Shown in pieces: positions 6,331 through 13,621 of a DNA stretch of 14,173 nucleotides; position 1 is the first letter of the stretch; the number at the start of each line of letters is the position of its first letter. Source of the DNA: UPXZ01 sp964568675 (lineage in GTDB: Bacteria > Bacteroidota > Bacteroidia > Bacteroidales > Paludibacteraceae); the NCBI GenBank assembly GCA_964568675.1, contig CAZMQV010000073.1, positions 1 through 14,173 on the forward strand, in the 5' to 3' direction. A model generated the notes under the pieces. That model saw nothing but the letters and a program-made list of their open reading frames with translations. It had not been told where the DNA came from and made no database searches. The translations under genes were made by a program, and so were the position numbers.

Positions 6331-6677
6331 TTCCTATCTCCTTTCCGACCGTAATTTTGTTTTAATATCTTTTCAACATCTTGCCGAAGGTAGAATATTT
6401 TACCGTTGCTAAATTTCGTGTAAGGTAAAGTGCCGTTTGTGCGAAGTGTCTGCAAGGTGCGGGAACTTACGTGTAAAGTTTGCATTACAATTTGTCCGTC
6501 TATCCAATCTTCAAGGAAAGAATTTTCGACCATCGTGTTTAACGTTTCGTTTGAGACCAAATCGAGATTTATAATTGGCTGAATGTTGAAATGACGGCGA
6601 AATTCAATGGCAAACTGCTCCTGGCTGTTCTGAAAATAATCTTTCAGAATATCGGCTAATAATCTCGGCTTGCTCAT
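6327..6677 (-). CDS. Helix-turn-helix (MerR/excisionase-type) DNA-binding protein
   Basis: A 116-residue protein. Residues about 58-106 (WIDGQIVMQTLHVSSRTLQTLRTNGTLPYTKFSNGKIFYLRQDVEKIL) fit the HTH_17 winged helix: the recognition helix is followed by a G-x-I-F-Y-x wing and a D-V-E-K-I-L helix. The first 55 residues are helical with no recognised domain. Its start overlaps the previous HTH gene and its stop overlaps the primase-like gene, both by ATGA, showing a translationally coupled control and replication unit. Proteins of this kind serve as excisionases (recombination directionality factors) or repressors in Bacteroidetes elements; which of the two cannot be decided here. Confidence 0.75.
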   Translation of the reverse strand: MSKPRLLADILKDYFQNSQEQFAIEFRRHFNIQPIINLDLVSNETLNTMVENSFLEDWIDGQIVMQTLHVSSRTLQTLRTNGTLPYTKFSNGKIFYLRQDVEKILKQNYGRKGDRK

Positions 6678-7102
6678 TTCCTGTTTCTTTTTTTACCATA
6701 TACAAATTGCTCGGCTTCGGCTTGGATTTCGGCGGCGGTTTTTCGTCTGCCTTGTTTGAGCCAATCGTCAATTTCATTTTTCAGAAACATTAATTTTTTG
6801 CCTTTTTTGTGGTAGGGGATTAAACGTTGACCTACCCACGCATAAACCGTAGGTTTTGCGGGGCGGTCCGGGTGGTACTTGCACAAATCATCAAGGTTTA
6901 GCCATTGGTTTGTGTCTTGTGTTTGCGATTGTTTTGCTACCAACAAGGTTTCGATTTTATCCACCTTGCTGATTAAATGTGCTACGGCTTTGGGCACATC
7001 GTTAAAAGAAAGTTCGCTTCGCGCAAAATCGGCGACACTCGGCATAACTTCAAACGAGTTTGAGTTCTGCGCTTGTTTACTTGATTTTTCTTCTGAAAAC
7101 AT
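6674..7102 (-). CDS. Helix-turn-helix excisionase-family protein
   Basis: A 142-residue protein and the first gene of the replication unit. Residues about 66-118 (WLNLDDLCKYHPDRPAKPTVYAW, RLIPYHKKGKKLMFLKNEIDDWL) match the HTH_17 excisionase-type fold with its beta-hairpin wing (KKLMFLK). Residues 37-58 (PKAVAHLISKVDKIETLLVAKQ) form a short amphipathic helix that could dimerise. It starts at ATG 7102, about 54 bp past a terminator-like hairpin, so its promoter should lie between the two; I could not see a convincing TAnnTTTG there. The basic tail GKKRNRK is usual for such proteins. Repeats upstream (7206-7233) are possible binding sites for it. Confidence 0.8.
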   Translation of the reverse strand: MFSEEKSSKQAQNSNSFEVMPSVADFARSELSFNDVPKAVAHLISKVDKIETLLVAKQSQTQDTNQWLNLDDLCKYHPDRPAKPTVYAWVGQRLIPYHKKGKKLMFLKNEIDDWLKQGRRKTAAEIQAEAEQFVYGKKRNRK

Positions 7103-7155
7103 AATTATTTTTGTTTTCGGCGGATTGGATTTTCTTTTGTGCCAATAAAAAGAAA

Positions 7156-7181
7156 ACCACGACTTACATAAAAGCCGTGGT
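7156..7181 (-). terminator. Terminator-like hairpin before the HTH/replication unit
   Basis: On the minus strand ACCACGGCTT pairs with AAGTCGTGGT over 10 positions (one G-U) around a 6-base loop, followed by TTTTCTTTTT. That is an intrinsic terminator shape in the direction of transcription. It would end messages coming from arsA and the truncated gene and insulate the HTH genes from the arsenic operon. Confidence 0.7.
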
Positions 7182-7205
7182 GCAAAAGAATAGGTAAAAG
7201 GAGGG

Positions 7206-7233
7206 TGTAACGGGTTGCTGTAACGGGTTACAG
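7206..7233. repeat. Direct repeat TGTAACGGGTT x2 fused to a palindrome CTGTAAC-GG-GTTACAG
   Basis: TGTAACGGGTT occurs at 7206-7216 and 7219-7229, 13 bp apart. The second copy is half of a perfect 7-bp inverted repeat (7218-7233). A full dyad plus a half site, placed between a stop codon (7235) and a terminator, upstream of the HTH genes, looks like an operator or recombination-protein site. No binding protein can be assigned from sequence alone. Confidence 0.6.
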
Positions 7234-7234
7234 A

Positions 7235-7621
7235 TTATCGTTGTTTATTGTATTTGATTGATATGTTGCTGTTTAATTCTGCAAGTATTTTGTTGATTGT
7301 TTCAACTTCCGTTCTGTAGTACGAAGTTAATTCTTCGGTGTTTGAGAGGCGTTGTCTGATTTTTTCTTCGGAAAAACCGGTAAGGTAACTTATCAGTCGG
7401 GCCATTTTTGCTTTGTCGTCTGAAACGGCGCTAATGCCTGACTTTTGCAAAAGCAATATCAGCACATCGGTAGTAACTTTCAGCGTTCTTATTGTTCCGT
7501 TTTTTTGGGGATTGTCTTTCTCGGACGTATGAGACGGTTGTTGCAGGATTTGTATTTTCCTGTCTATAATTCCGCAAAGGTCGTTCGGGTATTGCTTTTT
7601 GTATAAAGCAAAGTTGAGCAC
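7235..7621 (-). CDS. Element protein of unknown function, probably 5'-truncated
   Basis: A 128-residue frame that begins with GTG. No ATG exists in frame: the frame stays open without a usual start back to a TGA at 7736-7738, reading LLTINVSDILEVISQHNF and onward into the called protein, which looks like genuine protein sequence. The product is helical and charged (about 75-125: MARLISYLTGFSEEKIRQRL, TEVETINKILAEL) with no domain I recognise. The upstream stop is only 24 bp from the arsA stop, so the N-terminus was probably lost when the arsenic operon joined the element here. It may still be translated from GTG or by coupling from arsA. It could equally be a pseudogene. Confidence 0.5.
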   Translation of the reverse strand: MLNFALYKKQYPNDLCGIIDRKIQILQQPSHTSEKDNPQKNGTIRTLKVTTDVLILLLQKSGISAVSDDKAKMARLISYLTGFSEEKIRQRLSNTEELTSYYRTEVETINKILAELNSNISIKYNKQR

Positions 7622-7761
7622 TTGAAGTAACTCAACTTGCTTTTGATTTGCGAAGTTGTGTTGTGATATAACTTCTAAAATGTCACTAACATTAATTGTT
7701 AAGAGATTTTTTTTGGGTTTTTGTACTCTGTGCTTTCATTTTCATTTATTTTTTTAGTGAT

Positions 7762-9471
7762 TTAACTACTTTCCCATTTCATTACCACCGTATTTCCTTC
7801 CGACAATTCGTTTACTTTATCAATCCAACGTTTTTCGCCTTGTGCTTTTGCTTTCAAGAAGGGATTTTGCGTTTCGGTTAATAGCATACTGCTGTTTATC
7901 AGCCACCACTTATTTGTAATTCCTGCACGTTTTAAATCTTGTTGTAAGCGTTCGGCTTCAAATACAGGCGTTGCTTCGGGCAGGGTAACAATTACGACTT
8001 CTGTTTCTTGTGGGTTTCGTAGCCTTGGCAACAGGTTGCGAACCGCAGGGGTAATGTTTCCTTGCGTGCGTTCTACTTCGTGGTGGTAGCTTAATGTGGC
8101 ATCGAGCAATAACAGGGTGTGTCCTGTGGGTGCGGTGTCTATTACCACGACTTGATTTTCGGACATTGCCACAATTTCGGCAAAGGCGTTGAAGACGGCA
8201 ATTTCCTGTGTGCAGGGCGAACGCAAATCTTCTTCAATGTAACTCAAATCGGCATCGCCCATTGTTTGGCGGGCTTTGTCCAACACTTTTTTCTGATAGG
8301 CTTCCAATACCGCTTTTTCGTCAATGTGGCTCACGGATAGTCCTTCGGTATTCACAAATCCCAAATGATTGGCGGGGTCGGTGGTGCTTAAATGCACTTT
8401 TGCGCCGCGTGCCGCCAAACCTTTGGCGATAGCCGCGGCAATGGTGGTTTTTCCTACACCGCCTTTGCCCATTGTGAAGATTACCCGCTTGTTTGATTGG
8501 TAAAGGTCGTCAATGAGGTTGTTGATTTTCAGAAAATCGGTGGTTGATATTTCGGTGCTTTCTGTTTGCGCTGCGGCATCGGTTGTCAGCATATTGCGAA
8601 TGTTGTCTATGCCAATCATATTGTAAGAACGCAACGGAATGTAATAGGTTTGCATTTTCAATAAAGACTGCGGACGGTTGTTCAAGGCATTTTGTTGTCT
8701 GTTGTACAATGCTTTTGAGATTTTGTCGTTGTCGTCCGGTTGTTCTAAAATGCCGTTTATAATCAGATTTTGCGACTTAATATCGAGTTCTGCCAATTCG
8801 TTTGCCGAGCGTTCCACTTCCATTAACGGAGTTTCATCGGGACGACTGACCAAGAAAAGGGTTGTTGTGGCGGGGTTGGATAAATTTGCAACCGCTTGTT
8901 TGTAAATATCTTTTCGGTCTTCTAAACCCGACAACTGACCAAGGCAGGACGCACCTGTGGTGTTTTCGTCAATAAAAGTGTTCCACGCCGAGGGTAATTG
9001 CAACATTCGCAAGGTGTGTCCTGTGGGTGCAGTATCGAATATGATATTATCGAATTTATCTCGTTTTTCTTCGTTGGCAAGAATATCGGAAAACTCGTTG
9101 AAGGCAGCAATTTCGACTGTACAAGAGCCCGACAACTGTTCTTCCATATTGGTAATAACGCTTTCGGGCAATTTGCCGCGATAGGGAGCTATAACGCTTT
9201 CGCGGTACTCTCTTGCTGCTTGTTCGGGATTGAGGTTGATAACGGTAAGTCCTTTTATTTCGGGAATTTCTGTGCCTTTGTTGTCTAAATCCAATTGAAA
9301 CACATCTTGCAAATTTGAAGCGGGGTCGGTGCTTACCAACAAAACTTTTTTTCCGCTGTCGGCTAAATTGGCGGCTGTTGCACAGGCTACTGAGGTTTTG
9401 CCAACTCCGCCTTTTCCTGTGAAGAAAATATATTTGGTAAATTGCTGTTCGGCAGGATTGTATTGTATCAT
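7762..9471 (-). CDS. arsA: Arsenite-stimulated ATPase ArsA, two-domain
   Basis: A 569-residue protein made of two homologous ATPase halves, the full length for bacterial ArsA. The first half has Walker A GKGGVGKTS (19-27) and DTAPTGHT (146-153); the second has GKGGVGKTT (335-343) and DTAPTGHT (445-452). The three arsenite-binding cysteines are in place: Cys117 (SGSCTVE), Cys176 (GASCLG) and Cys420 (RSPCTQE), matching Cys113, Cys172 and Cys422 of plasmid R773 ArsA. ArsA takes As(III) from ArsD and uses ATP to drive the membrane permease. Here the permease in the operon is Acr3 rather than ArsB. It is the last arsenic gene, 7 bp after arsD. No terminator follows directly, so transcription may run into the truncated gene downstream. 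Confidence 0.97.
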   Translation of the reverse strand: MIQYNPAEQQFTKYIFFTGKGGVGKTSVACATAANLADSGKKVLLVSTDPASNLQDVFQLDLDNKGTEIPEIKGLTVINLNPEQAAREYRESVIAPYRGKLPESVITNMEEQLSGSCTVEIAAFNEFSDILANEEKRDKFDNIIFDTAPTGHTLRMLQLPSAWNTFIDENTTGASCLGQLSGLEDRKDIYKQAVANLSNPATTTLFLVSRPDETPLMEVERSANELAELDIKSQNLIINGILEQPDDNDKISKALYNRQQNALNNRPQSLLKMQTYYIPLRSYNMIGIDNIRNMLTTDAAAQTESTEISTTDFLKINNLIDDLYQSNKRVIFTMGKGGVGKTTIAAAIAKGLAARGAKVHLSTTDPANHLGFVNTEGLSVSHIDEKAVLEAYQKKVLDKARQTMGDADLSYIEEDLRSPCTQEIAVFNAFAEIVAMSENQVVVIDTAPTGHTLLLLDATLSYHHEVERTQGNITPAVRNLLPRLRNPQETEVVIVTLPEATPVFEAERLQQDLKRAGITNKWWLINSSMLLTETQNPFLKAKAQGEKRWIDKVNELSEGNTVVMKWESS

Positions 9472-9478
9472 AAGTGTG

Positions 9479-9814
9479 TTATTTTTTTATTGTTAGTTCA
9501 TCTTCCGAAATTCCCAACCATTGGGCAATTTGCGCGTTTGTGGGATATGTGGCTGTTATTTCTATTTTTCCGTCGAGGGTTGTTACAGGTAATTTTTCGG
9601 CTCCTTCGTTCATCAAAAAATCGTTAATAATTTTGTTTGTAACATATACTTGCGGGTGGTCGCGCAGGTTGAAACGTTCTACAATAATTCCCTTTCGCTT
9701 CAAGGTTTCGATAACTACGGCAATGCGCATAAGTTCGGGGTCGATATTTACTCCGCACAATCCGGTAGGACAACACAGCGTTGGGTCGTAAATTTTTATC
9801 TCTTTCGTGTTCAT
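9479..9814 (-). CDS. arsD: Arsenite metallochaperone ArsD
   Basis: A 111-residue protein. Cys14, Cys15 and Cys20 in the sequence CCPTGLCG correspond to the essential Cys12-Cys13-Cys18 arsenite site of R773 ArsD. The family passes As(III) to ArsA and binds weakly to DNA as a second regulator. The thioredoxin-like fold is supported by the ERFNLRDHP and KLPVTTLDGKIE segments. Only 4 bp separate it from arsE and 7 bp from arsA, the usual arsD-arsA order. The distal vicinal cysteine pairs seen in some ArsD proteins are absent, so only the first metal site is present. Confidence 0.95.
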   Translation of the reverse strand: MNTKEIKIYDPTLCCPTGLCGVNIDPELMRIAVVIETLKRKGIIVERFNLRDHPQVYVTNKIINDFLMNEGAEKLPVTTLDGKIEITATYPTNAQIAQWLGISEDELTIKK

Positions 9815-9818
9815 TTTT

Positions 9819-10052
9819 TTACTTTTTTAATGCGTTGATAATTTCTTCTTCTGACGGAACATATCCTTTCAGTTTTACTTCGCCGTTCACAACAATGGTG
9901 GGCAGGGACATCACATTGTATTTTACAATTTCGAGAATATCTTGTTCTTTTTTCAATTCTGCCGAAATGTTTTGCTCTTTCAGCACTTTTGCAACCTTAT
10001 CATAAGTTGCACTGCATTTGGCACATCCGGTGCCGAGAATTATTATTTCCAT
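9819..10052 (-). CDS. arsE: Small thioredoxin-like protein, ArsE candidate (redox-active disulfide protein 2 type)
   Basis: A 77-residue cytoplasmic protein with a GTGCAKC active site (Cys10, Cys13) right after the first beta strand, and MSLPTIVVNGEVKLKGYVPS with the cis-proline LPT of thioredoxin folds. It matches the Thioredoxin_3 family. It sits 18 bp after the CcdA-like arsG gene and 4 bp before arsD. By position it fits ArsE of the arsEFG module described for resistance to aromatic arsenicals. A simpler reading is a cytoplasmic electron donor to ArsG. The fold is secure; the arsE label rests on neighbours. Confidence 0.75.
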   Translation of the reverse strand: MEIIILGTGCAKCSATYDKVAKVLKEQNISAELKKEQDILEIVKYNVMSLPTIVVNGEVKLKGYVPSEEEIINALKK

Positions 10053-10070
10053 TTGTCTGAAATATTAAGT

Positions 10071-10772
10071 TTAATTGATTGCAATGATTATGTAATAAAT
10101 TCCGACAATGATAAAAACCGCCGCGACTATGCGTTTAAACCATTTTTCAAAGGTTTTCATATTGTTGTAAAATTTACCCACGTTTGAAATGCTGTAAGCC
10201 AACAGCCAAGCGATAACGAGAACAGGCAAACCGGTTGCAAGCGCAAAAATGGGCGGCAATAAAAGTCCTGCGGAACTCGCGAGCGTCAATGGAATAAGTG
10301 CGCCGAAATATAAAACCGCACTATATGGACAAAAAGCCAAAGCGAATAAAACGCCCAATATAAAAGCGCTCCAATAGTTTCGCTTGGTTTGCTTTTCGCT
10401 TACGCGTGAAGTCCATTTGTTTAGAAACGGGATATTGAATTTGATTATATCCAACATCAGTACACCAATTATAACTAAGGCAATGCCTATCCACAATCCG
10501 TCAATTTGCTGAAACCAACGGGAGATATGAAATTTACTCGCACCAAAATAGATAATGCTTGACAAGGCTGTGTAGCTGAACATTCGCCCAAGCGTGTAAA
10601 AAAGTCCGTTGAAAAACACCCGCTGTTTGCTCTCAATATCTTTGCTCAAATATGCGGTGGCCGTAATATTCATTGCCAAAGGGCAGGGACTAATGGCGGT
10701 CATCAATCCCAAAATAAATGCTGTGAGTAACGGAATATTTGAGCTATCTGCTAACTGTTGCAACCATTCCAT
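10071..10772 (-). CDS. arsG: CcdA/DsbD-like membrane protein, ArsG family
   Basis: A 233-residue integral membrane protein with about six helices. Two conserved cysteines sit in the CcdA-type contexts SPCPLAMN (Cys30, first helix) and FCPYSAVLYFG (Cys148, fourth helix), the residues that in CcdA and DsbD carry electrons across the membrane. The DsbD periplasmic domains are absent. Genes of this type next to ArsF-like lipoproteins in ars operons are annotated as the ArsG transporter for aminophenyl/aminobenzyl arsenicals; transport has been proposed for that family. With a thioredoxin-like protein on each side of the membrane encoded next to it, a thiol-electron relay is an equally good model. 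It begins 3 bp after the arsF stop. Confidence 0.8.
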   Translation of the reverse strand: MEWLQQLADSSNIPLLTAFILGLMTAISPCPLAMNITATAYLSKDIESKQRVFFNGLFYTLGRMFSYTALSSIIYFGASKFHISRWFQQIDGLWIGIALVIIGVLMLDIIKFNIPFLNKWTSRVSEKQTKRNYWSAFILGVLFALAFCPYSAVLYFGALIPLTLASSAGLLLPPIFALATGLPVLVIAWLLAYSISNVGKFYNNMKTFEKWFKRIVAAVFIIVGIYYIIIAIN

Positions 10773-10775
10773 ACG

Positions 10776-11195
10776 CTATTGCAGTCTTTTGTTTACTTCT
10801 TCTTTGATTAGGTCGGTCAACGCATCGGGACTGCTTAATGCAGTTGCGAAGGCTTGGTCTGTGATTTCTATAAAATCTTCGCCTTTGGCAATTATTAGCG
10901 CATTCCAAGCTACTTGATACTTTTCAACCAAATCAACGTTGGCTTTTTCGTCTGTGTTTATTTCCTTAAATACTACTTTTGAGTTGTCGGCATACGCTTT
11001 TCCAACTGTTTCTTGGGCTATATTGCCCACTGCAATACAGGTTTTACAACGTTGCTTTCCGTGAAAATAATAGACGCTTACCAATGTTGCATCTTCGGTT
11101 GGTGTGGTGGTTGCGGAATTGTCCGCTTTGTTTGCAGATTGATTACAGCCTGTTAGAACGGCTATCAATAAGAATGCGAATACTGTTTTTTTCAT
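10776..11195 (-). CDS. arsF: Thioredoxin-like lipoprotein, ArsF family
   Basis: A 139-residue protein. MKKTVFAFLLIAVLTGC is a lipoprotein signal with lipobox LTGC, so Cys17 is lipidated and the mature protein is anchored at the cell envelope. After a threonine-rich spacer comes a thioredoxin-like domain with YYFHGKQRCKTC (Cys50, Cys53), followed by the KVVFKEINTDE and LVEKYQVAWNALII strands. This matches proteins annotated as the nitrophenyl compound nitroreductase subunit ArsF. The family role in reducing nitroaryl arsenicals is known only in outline; the CKTC motif implies dithiol chemistry outside the cytoplasm. It lies between acr3 and arsG, tightly packed. Confidence 0.8.
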   Translation of the reverse strand: MKKTVFAFLLIAVLTGCNQSANKADNSATTTPTEDATLVSVYYFHGKQRCKTCIAVGNIAQETVGKAYADNSKVVFKEINTDEKANVDLVEKYQVAWNALIIAKGEDFIEITDQAFATALSSPDALTDLIKEEVNKRLQ

Positions 11196-11206
11196 TTTGG
11201 GAATTA

Positions 11207-12277
11207 TTATTTATGATTACTAAAAAATTTTCGTTTGAGCCACAAAGAAACATTTACCAACATAATAAGCGCCGGCACTTCTACCAACGGGCCGATTACG
11301 CCTGCAAATGCTTGTCCGCTGTTGATACCAAATACGCCTATTGCAACGGCAATTGCCAATTCAAAATTATTGCCTGCCGCGGTAAACGATAGGGCGGCAT
11401 CTTGTTCGTAATCTGCACCCATTCGCTTACCAACAAAGAAGCTGACCAAAAACATCAGTCCGAAGTATATGAGCAAAGGAATTGCAATGCGCACCACATC
11501 GAGCGGAATTTGCACGATTAATTGACCTTTTAGACTGAACATCAGCACGATTGTAAACAACAAGGCAATCAAAGTAATGGGTGAAATAAAGGGAATAAAT
11601 TTTTTCCAAAACCATTCTTCGCCTTTTATTTTTACTAAGACTAACTGACTTAATATGCCCATTGCAAATGGAATACCGAGATATATGGCTACACTTTTGG
11701 CAATTTCGCCCATCGTAATGTTTACACTTTCGGTTGAAACACCAAAAATGGGGAGCATAACGGAAACAAAAAAGTAAACGAAAACGCTGTAAAACAAGAC
11801 TTGGAAAATGCTGTTGAGAGCAACCAATCCCGCGGCGTATTCGCGACTTCCACCTGCAAGCTCGTTCCAAACGATTACCATAGCGATACATCGTGCCGAA
11901 CCAATCAATATAAGTCCGACCAAATATTCGGGGTAGTCTCGCAGGAATATTACCGCCAAAGCGAACATCAAAATGGGACCAATTATCCAATTCAACAAAA
12001 GCGAGGCAGTGAGAACTTTTGTATTGCGAAACACTTTGCTCATTTGGTTGTAACGCACTTTTGCCAAAGGCGGATACATCATCAGAATTAAGCCTATTGC
12101 CAAGGGTATGTTAGTTGTTCCGCTCGACATCGCGTTAATTCCGTCTGCCACGGAAGGGAAAAAATACCCGGCTCCCACGCCAATTGCCATCGCAAGAAAA
12201 ATCCAAAGTGTAAGGTAGCGGTCGAGAAAACTTAGTCGTTTGCGCTCTACCGTGGGATTACAATTATTTGCACTCAT
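11207..12277 (-). CDS. acr3: Arsenite efflux permease Acr3 (ArsB-type function, BASS fold)
   Basis: A 356-residue membrane protein with about ten helices, normal length for Acr3. It begins with LSFLDRYLTLWIFLAMAIGV, the standard Acr3 N-terminus. The essential residues of the transport path are visible: Cys130 in GSARCIAMVIVW and Glu306 in GNNFELAIAVA, matching Cys129 and Glu305 of Corynebacterium Acr3. It exports As(OH)3, by proton antiport when alone, and possibly energised by the ArsA ATPase encoded further down. It starts 7 bp after arsC. No fused reductase domain or truncation is seen. Confidence 0.96.
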   Translation of the reverse strand: MSANNCNPTVERKRLSFLDRYLTLWIFLAMAIGVGAGYFFPSVADGINAMSSGTTNIPLAIGLILMMYPPLAKVRYNQMSKVFRNTKVLTASLLLNWIIGPILMFALAVIFLRDYPEYLVGLILIGSARCIAMVIVWNELAGGSREYAAGLVALNSIFQVLFYSVFVYFFVSVMLPIFGVSTESVNITMGEIAKSVAIYLGIPFAMGILSQLVLVKIKGEEWFWKKFIPFISPITLIALLFTIVLMFSLKGQLIVQIPLDVVRIAIPLLIYFGLMFLVSFFVGKRMGADYEQDAALSFTAAGNNFELAIAVAIGVFGINSGQAFAGVIGPLVEVPALIMLVNVSLWLKRKFFSNHK

Positions 12278-12284
12278 ATCGGTT

Positions 12285-12701
12285 TTACAGATTTTCGTTG
12301 GTAAATTGTTGGCTATATTCCTTTATCATATTGCGTACTCGGCGAAATTCGGCGGCGATTTCTTCTTCCGCTCCTTGCGCTTTTGCAGGGTCGGGAAAAT
12401 TATGGTGAAACTTTTTTGCTTTTGTGGGGAAGTAGGGGCAACGCTCGCGGGCATTGTCGCAAACGGTTATTACGTAGTCAAAATTAATATCTCGGTATTC
12501 ATCTACATTGTTTGAGGTGTGGCTCGAAATATCAATGCCGTCTTCTTTCATTGTTTCAATGGCACGCGGATTTACGCCGTGCGTTTCTACGCCCGCGCTG
12601 TAAATTTCGGCTTTATCGCCTGCAAAGTGGCGCAAATATCCTTCGGCAATTTGACTACGGCAACTGTTGCCTGTGCAGAGTACTAAAATTTTCTTTTCCA
12701 T
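12285..12701 (-). CDS. arsC: Arsenate reductase ArsC, thioredoxin-coupled low-molecular-weight phosphatase type
   Basis: A 138-residue protein with the phosphatase P-loop CTGNSCRS (Cys9, Arg15) at the N-terminus. Cys81 and Cys88 in VITVCDNARERCPYFP form the Cys-relay of the Staphylococcus pI258 type, and NFPDPA carries the general-acid Asp104. The three cysteines mark the thioredoxin-coupled class rather than the glutaredoxin class. It reduces As(V) to As(III), the form handled by Acr3, ArsD, ArsA and ArsM. It follows arsM by an A-rich 30-bp gap on the coding strand. The cell's own thioredoxin is the likely reductant. Confidence 0.95.
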   Translation of the reverse strand: MEKKILVLCTGNSCRSQIAEGYLRHFAGDKAEIYSAGVETHGVNPRAIETMKEDGIDISSHTSNNVDEYRDINFDYVITVCDNARERCPYFPTKAKKFHHNFPDPAKAQGAEEEIAAEFRRVRNMIKEYSQQFTNENL

Positions 12702-12731
12702 TTTTTTTTGTTTTTTTGTTTATTTATTTGT

Positions 12732-13562
12732 TTAACAACATCCCGGATTGCAGTTACAATCGTTTGAGGGTTTTACGCCTGTAACTGTTATTGAAAGTAT
12801 AGGATTTTCTTTTTTGAAATTTTCTATTTCGTCTGTTTCCAAATAATTTGATAAGATTTCATCAGGCATGACAATTCTATTTTCTTTTTCTATTATTACT
12901 TGCAGAAATCCTGCGCTGTATATATCAACGATATATTGGTTTTTTTTGCTTGCACCCGATACGCAACCTGCATACATTTCGGCAGCTTCTTTTAATTTGT
13001 CGGGCAGTTCGCCTGTTAGTACCACATCTGAAATGCAGAAATGACCGCCGGGTTTCAACACTCTGTATATTTCCTTAAAAACTGCTTTTTTATTCGGCAC
13101 AAGATTCAGCACGCAGTTGCTTACTATCACGTCGGCGGTAGCTGCGGTTACGGGGATTTTTTCAATATCACCTTGGCGAAATTGCACATTTTTAAAACCT
13201 TTTTTTTCAGCATTGATACGTGCTTTTTTAATCATCTCGGGGGTAAAATCAATGCCTATGACTTTGCCCGCTTCGCCTGTTTCGGCTCTTGCCACAAAGC
13301 AATCATTGCCCGCACCGCTTCCCAAATCAATTACTGTATCGCCCTTTTTAATTTTAGCAAATTGTGTGGGTAGTCCGCAACCCAAACCCAAATCGGCATC
13401 GGGATTATATCCGTCTAAGTGATTGTAATTTTCGCTCATCATATTGTACACTTCCGGTGTGCAACTTCCCGAACTGCAACAAGAGGCTATTTCTTTGTCT
13501 TGCAAAGCGATATCAGTGTATTTTTGCCTTACTGTTTCTTTTATTTGTTCTTCGTATGTCAT
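12732..13562 (-). CDS. arsM: Arsenite S-adenosylmethionine methyltransferase ArsM
   Basis: A 276-residue protein when started at ATG 13562 (MTYEEQIKETVRQKY). The frame reaches back to another ATG at 13610, but that would add 16 residues encoded by the operator-like palindrome, so the inner start is preferred. The SAM-binding motif VIDLGSGAGND is at 77-87, with SNCVLNLVP and RVLKPGGHFCISDV following. Cysteines at 62 (GLGCG), 88 and 200 (YAGCVSGA) correspond to the As(III)-binding Cys44, Cys72 and Cys174 of algal ArsM. The N-terminus has SCCSSGSC and the tail ends DCNCNPGCC, both possible extra metal ligands. It methylates As(III) to methylarsenicals, part of which are volatile. First enzyme after arsR. 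Confidence 0.95.
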   Translation of the reverse strand: MTYEEQIKETVRQKYTDIALQDKEIASCCSSGSCTPEVYNMMSENYNHLDGYNPDADLGLGCGLPTQFAKIKKGDTVIDLGSGAGNDCFVARAETGEAGKVIGIDFTPEMIKKARINAEKKGFKNVQFRQGDIEKIPVTAATADVIVSNCVLNLVPNKKAVFKEIYRVLKPGGHFCISDVVLTGELPDKLKEAAEMYAGCVSGASKKNQYIVDIYSAGFLQVIIEKENRIVMPDEILSNYLETDEIENFKKENPILSITVTGVKPSNDCNCNPGCC

Positions 13563-13578
13563 ATTTCTACTATTTAAG

Positions 13579-13603
13579 GTTCGTATTTCGTAGAAATACG
13601 AAC
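13579..13603. promoter_or_regulatory. Perfect 11-bp inverted repeat between arsR and arsM, candidate ArsR operator
   Basis: GTTCGTATTTC (13579-13589) and GAAATACGAAC (13593-13603) with a 3-bp GTA centre. It lies 17 bp upstream of the arsM start, in the only sizeable gap of the operon. Long dyads of this kind are typical for ArsR/SmtB dimers. I see no copy at the arsR promoter and only a weak promoter match (TTG-N20-TAGTTCG) across it. It could also work as an RNA hairpin that lowers expression of the genes after arsR. Confidence 0.6.
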
Positions 13604-13621
13604 TATTCATTTAAAAAATTT

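Noticed and set aside
11427..11990. 187-residue minus-strand frame inside acr3
   Set aside because: Shadow of acr3 in another frame; the acr3 frame has full family motifs and length.
13563..13610. Upstream ATG of arsM adding 16 residues
   Set aside because: The extension is encoded by the 11-bp inverted repeat, and the inner Met gives the usual ArsM N-terminus.
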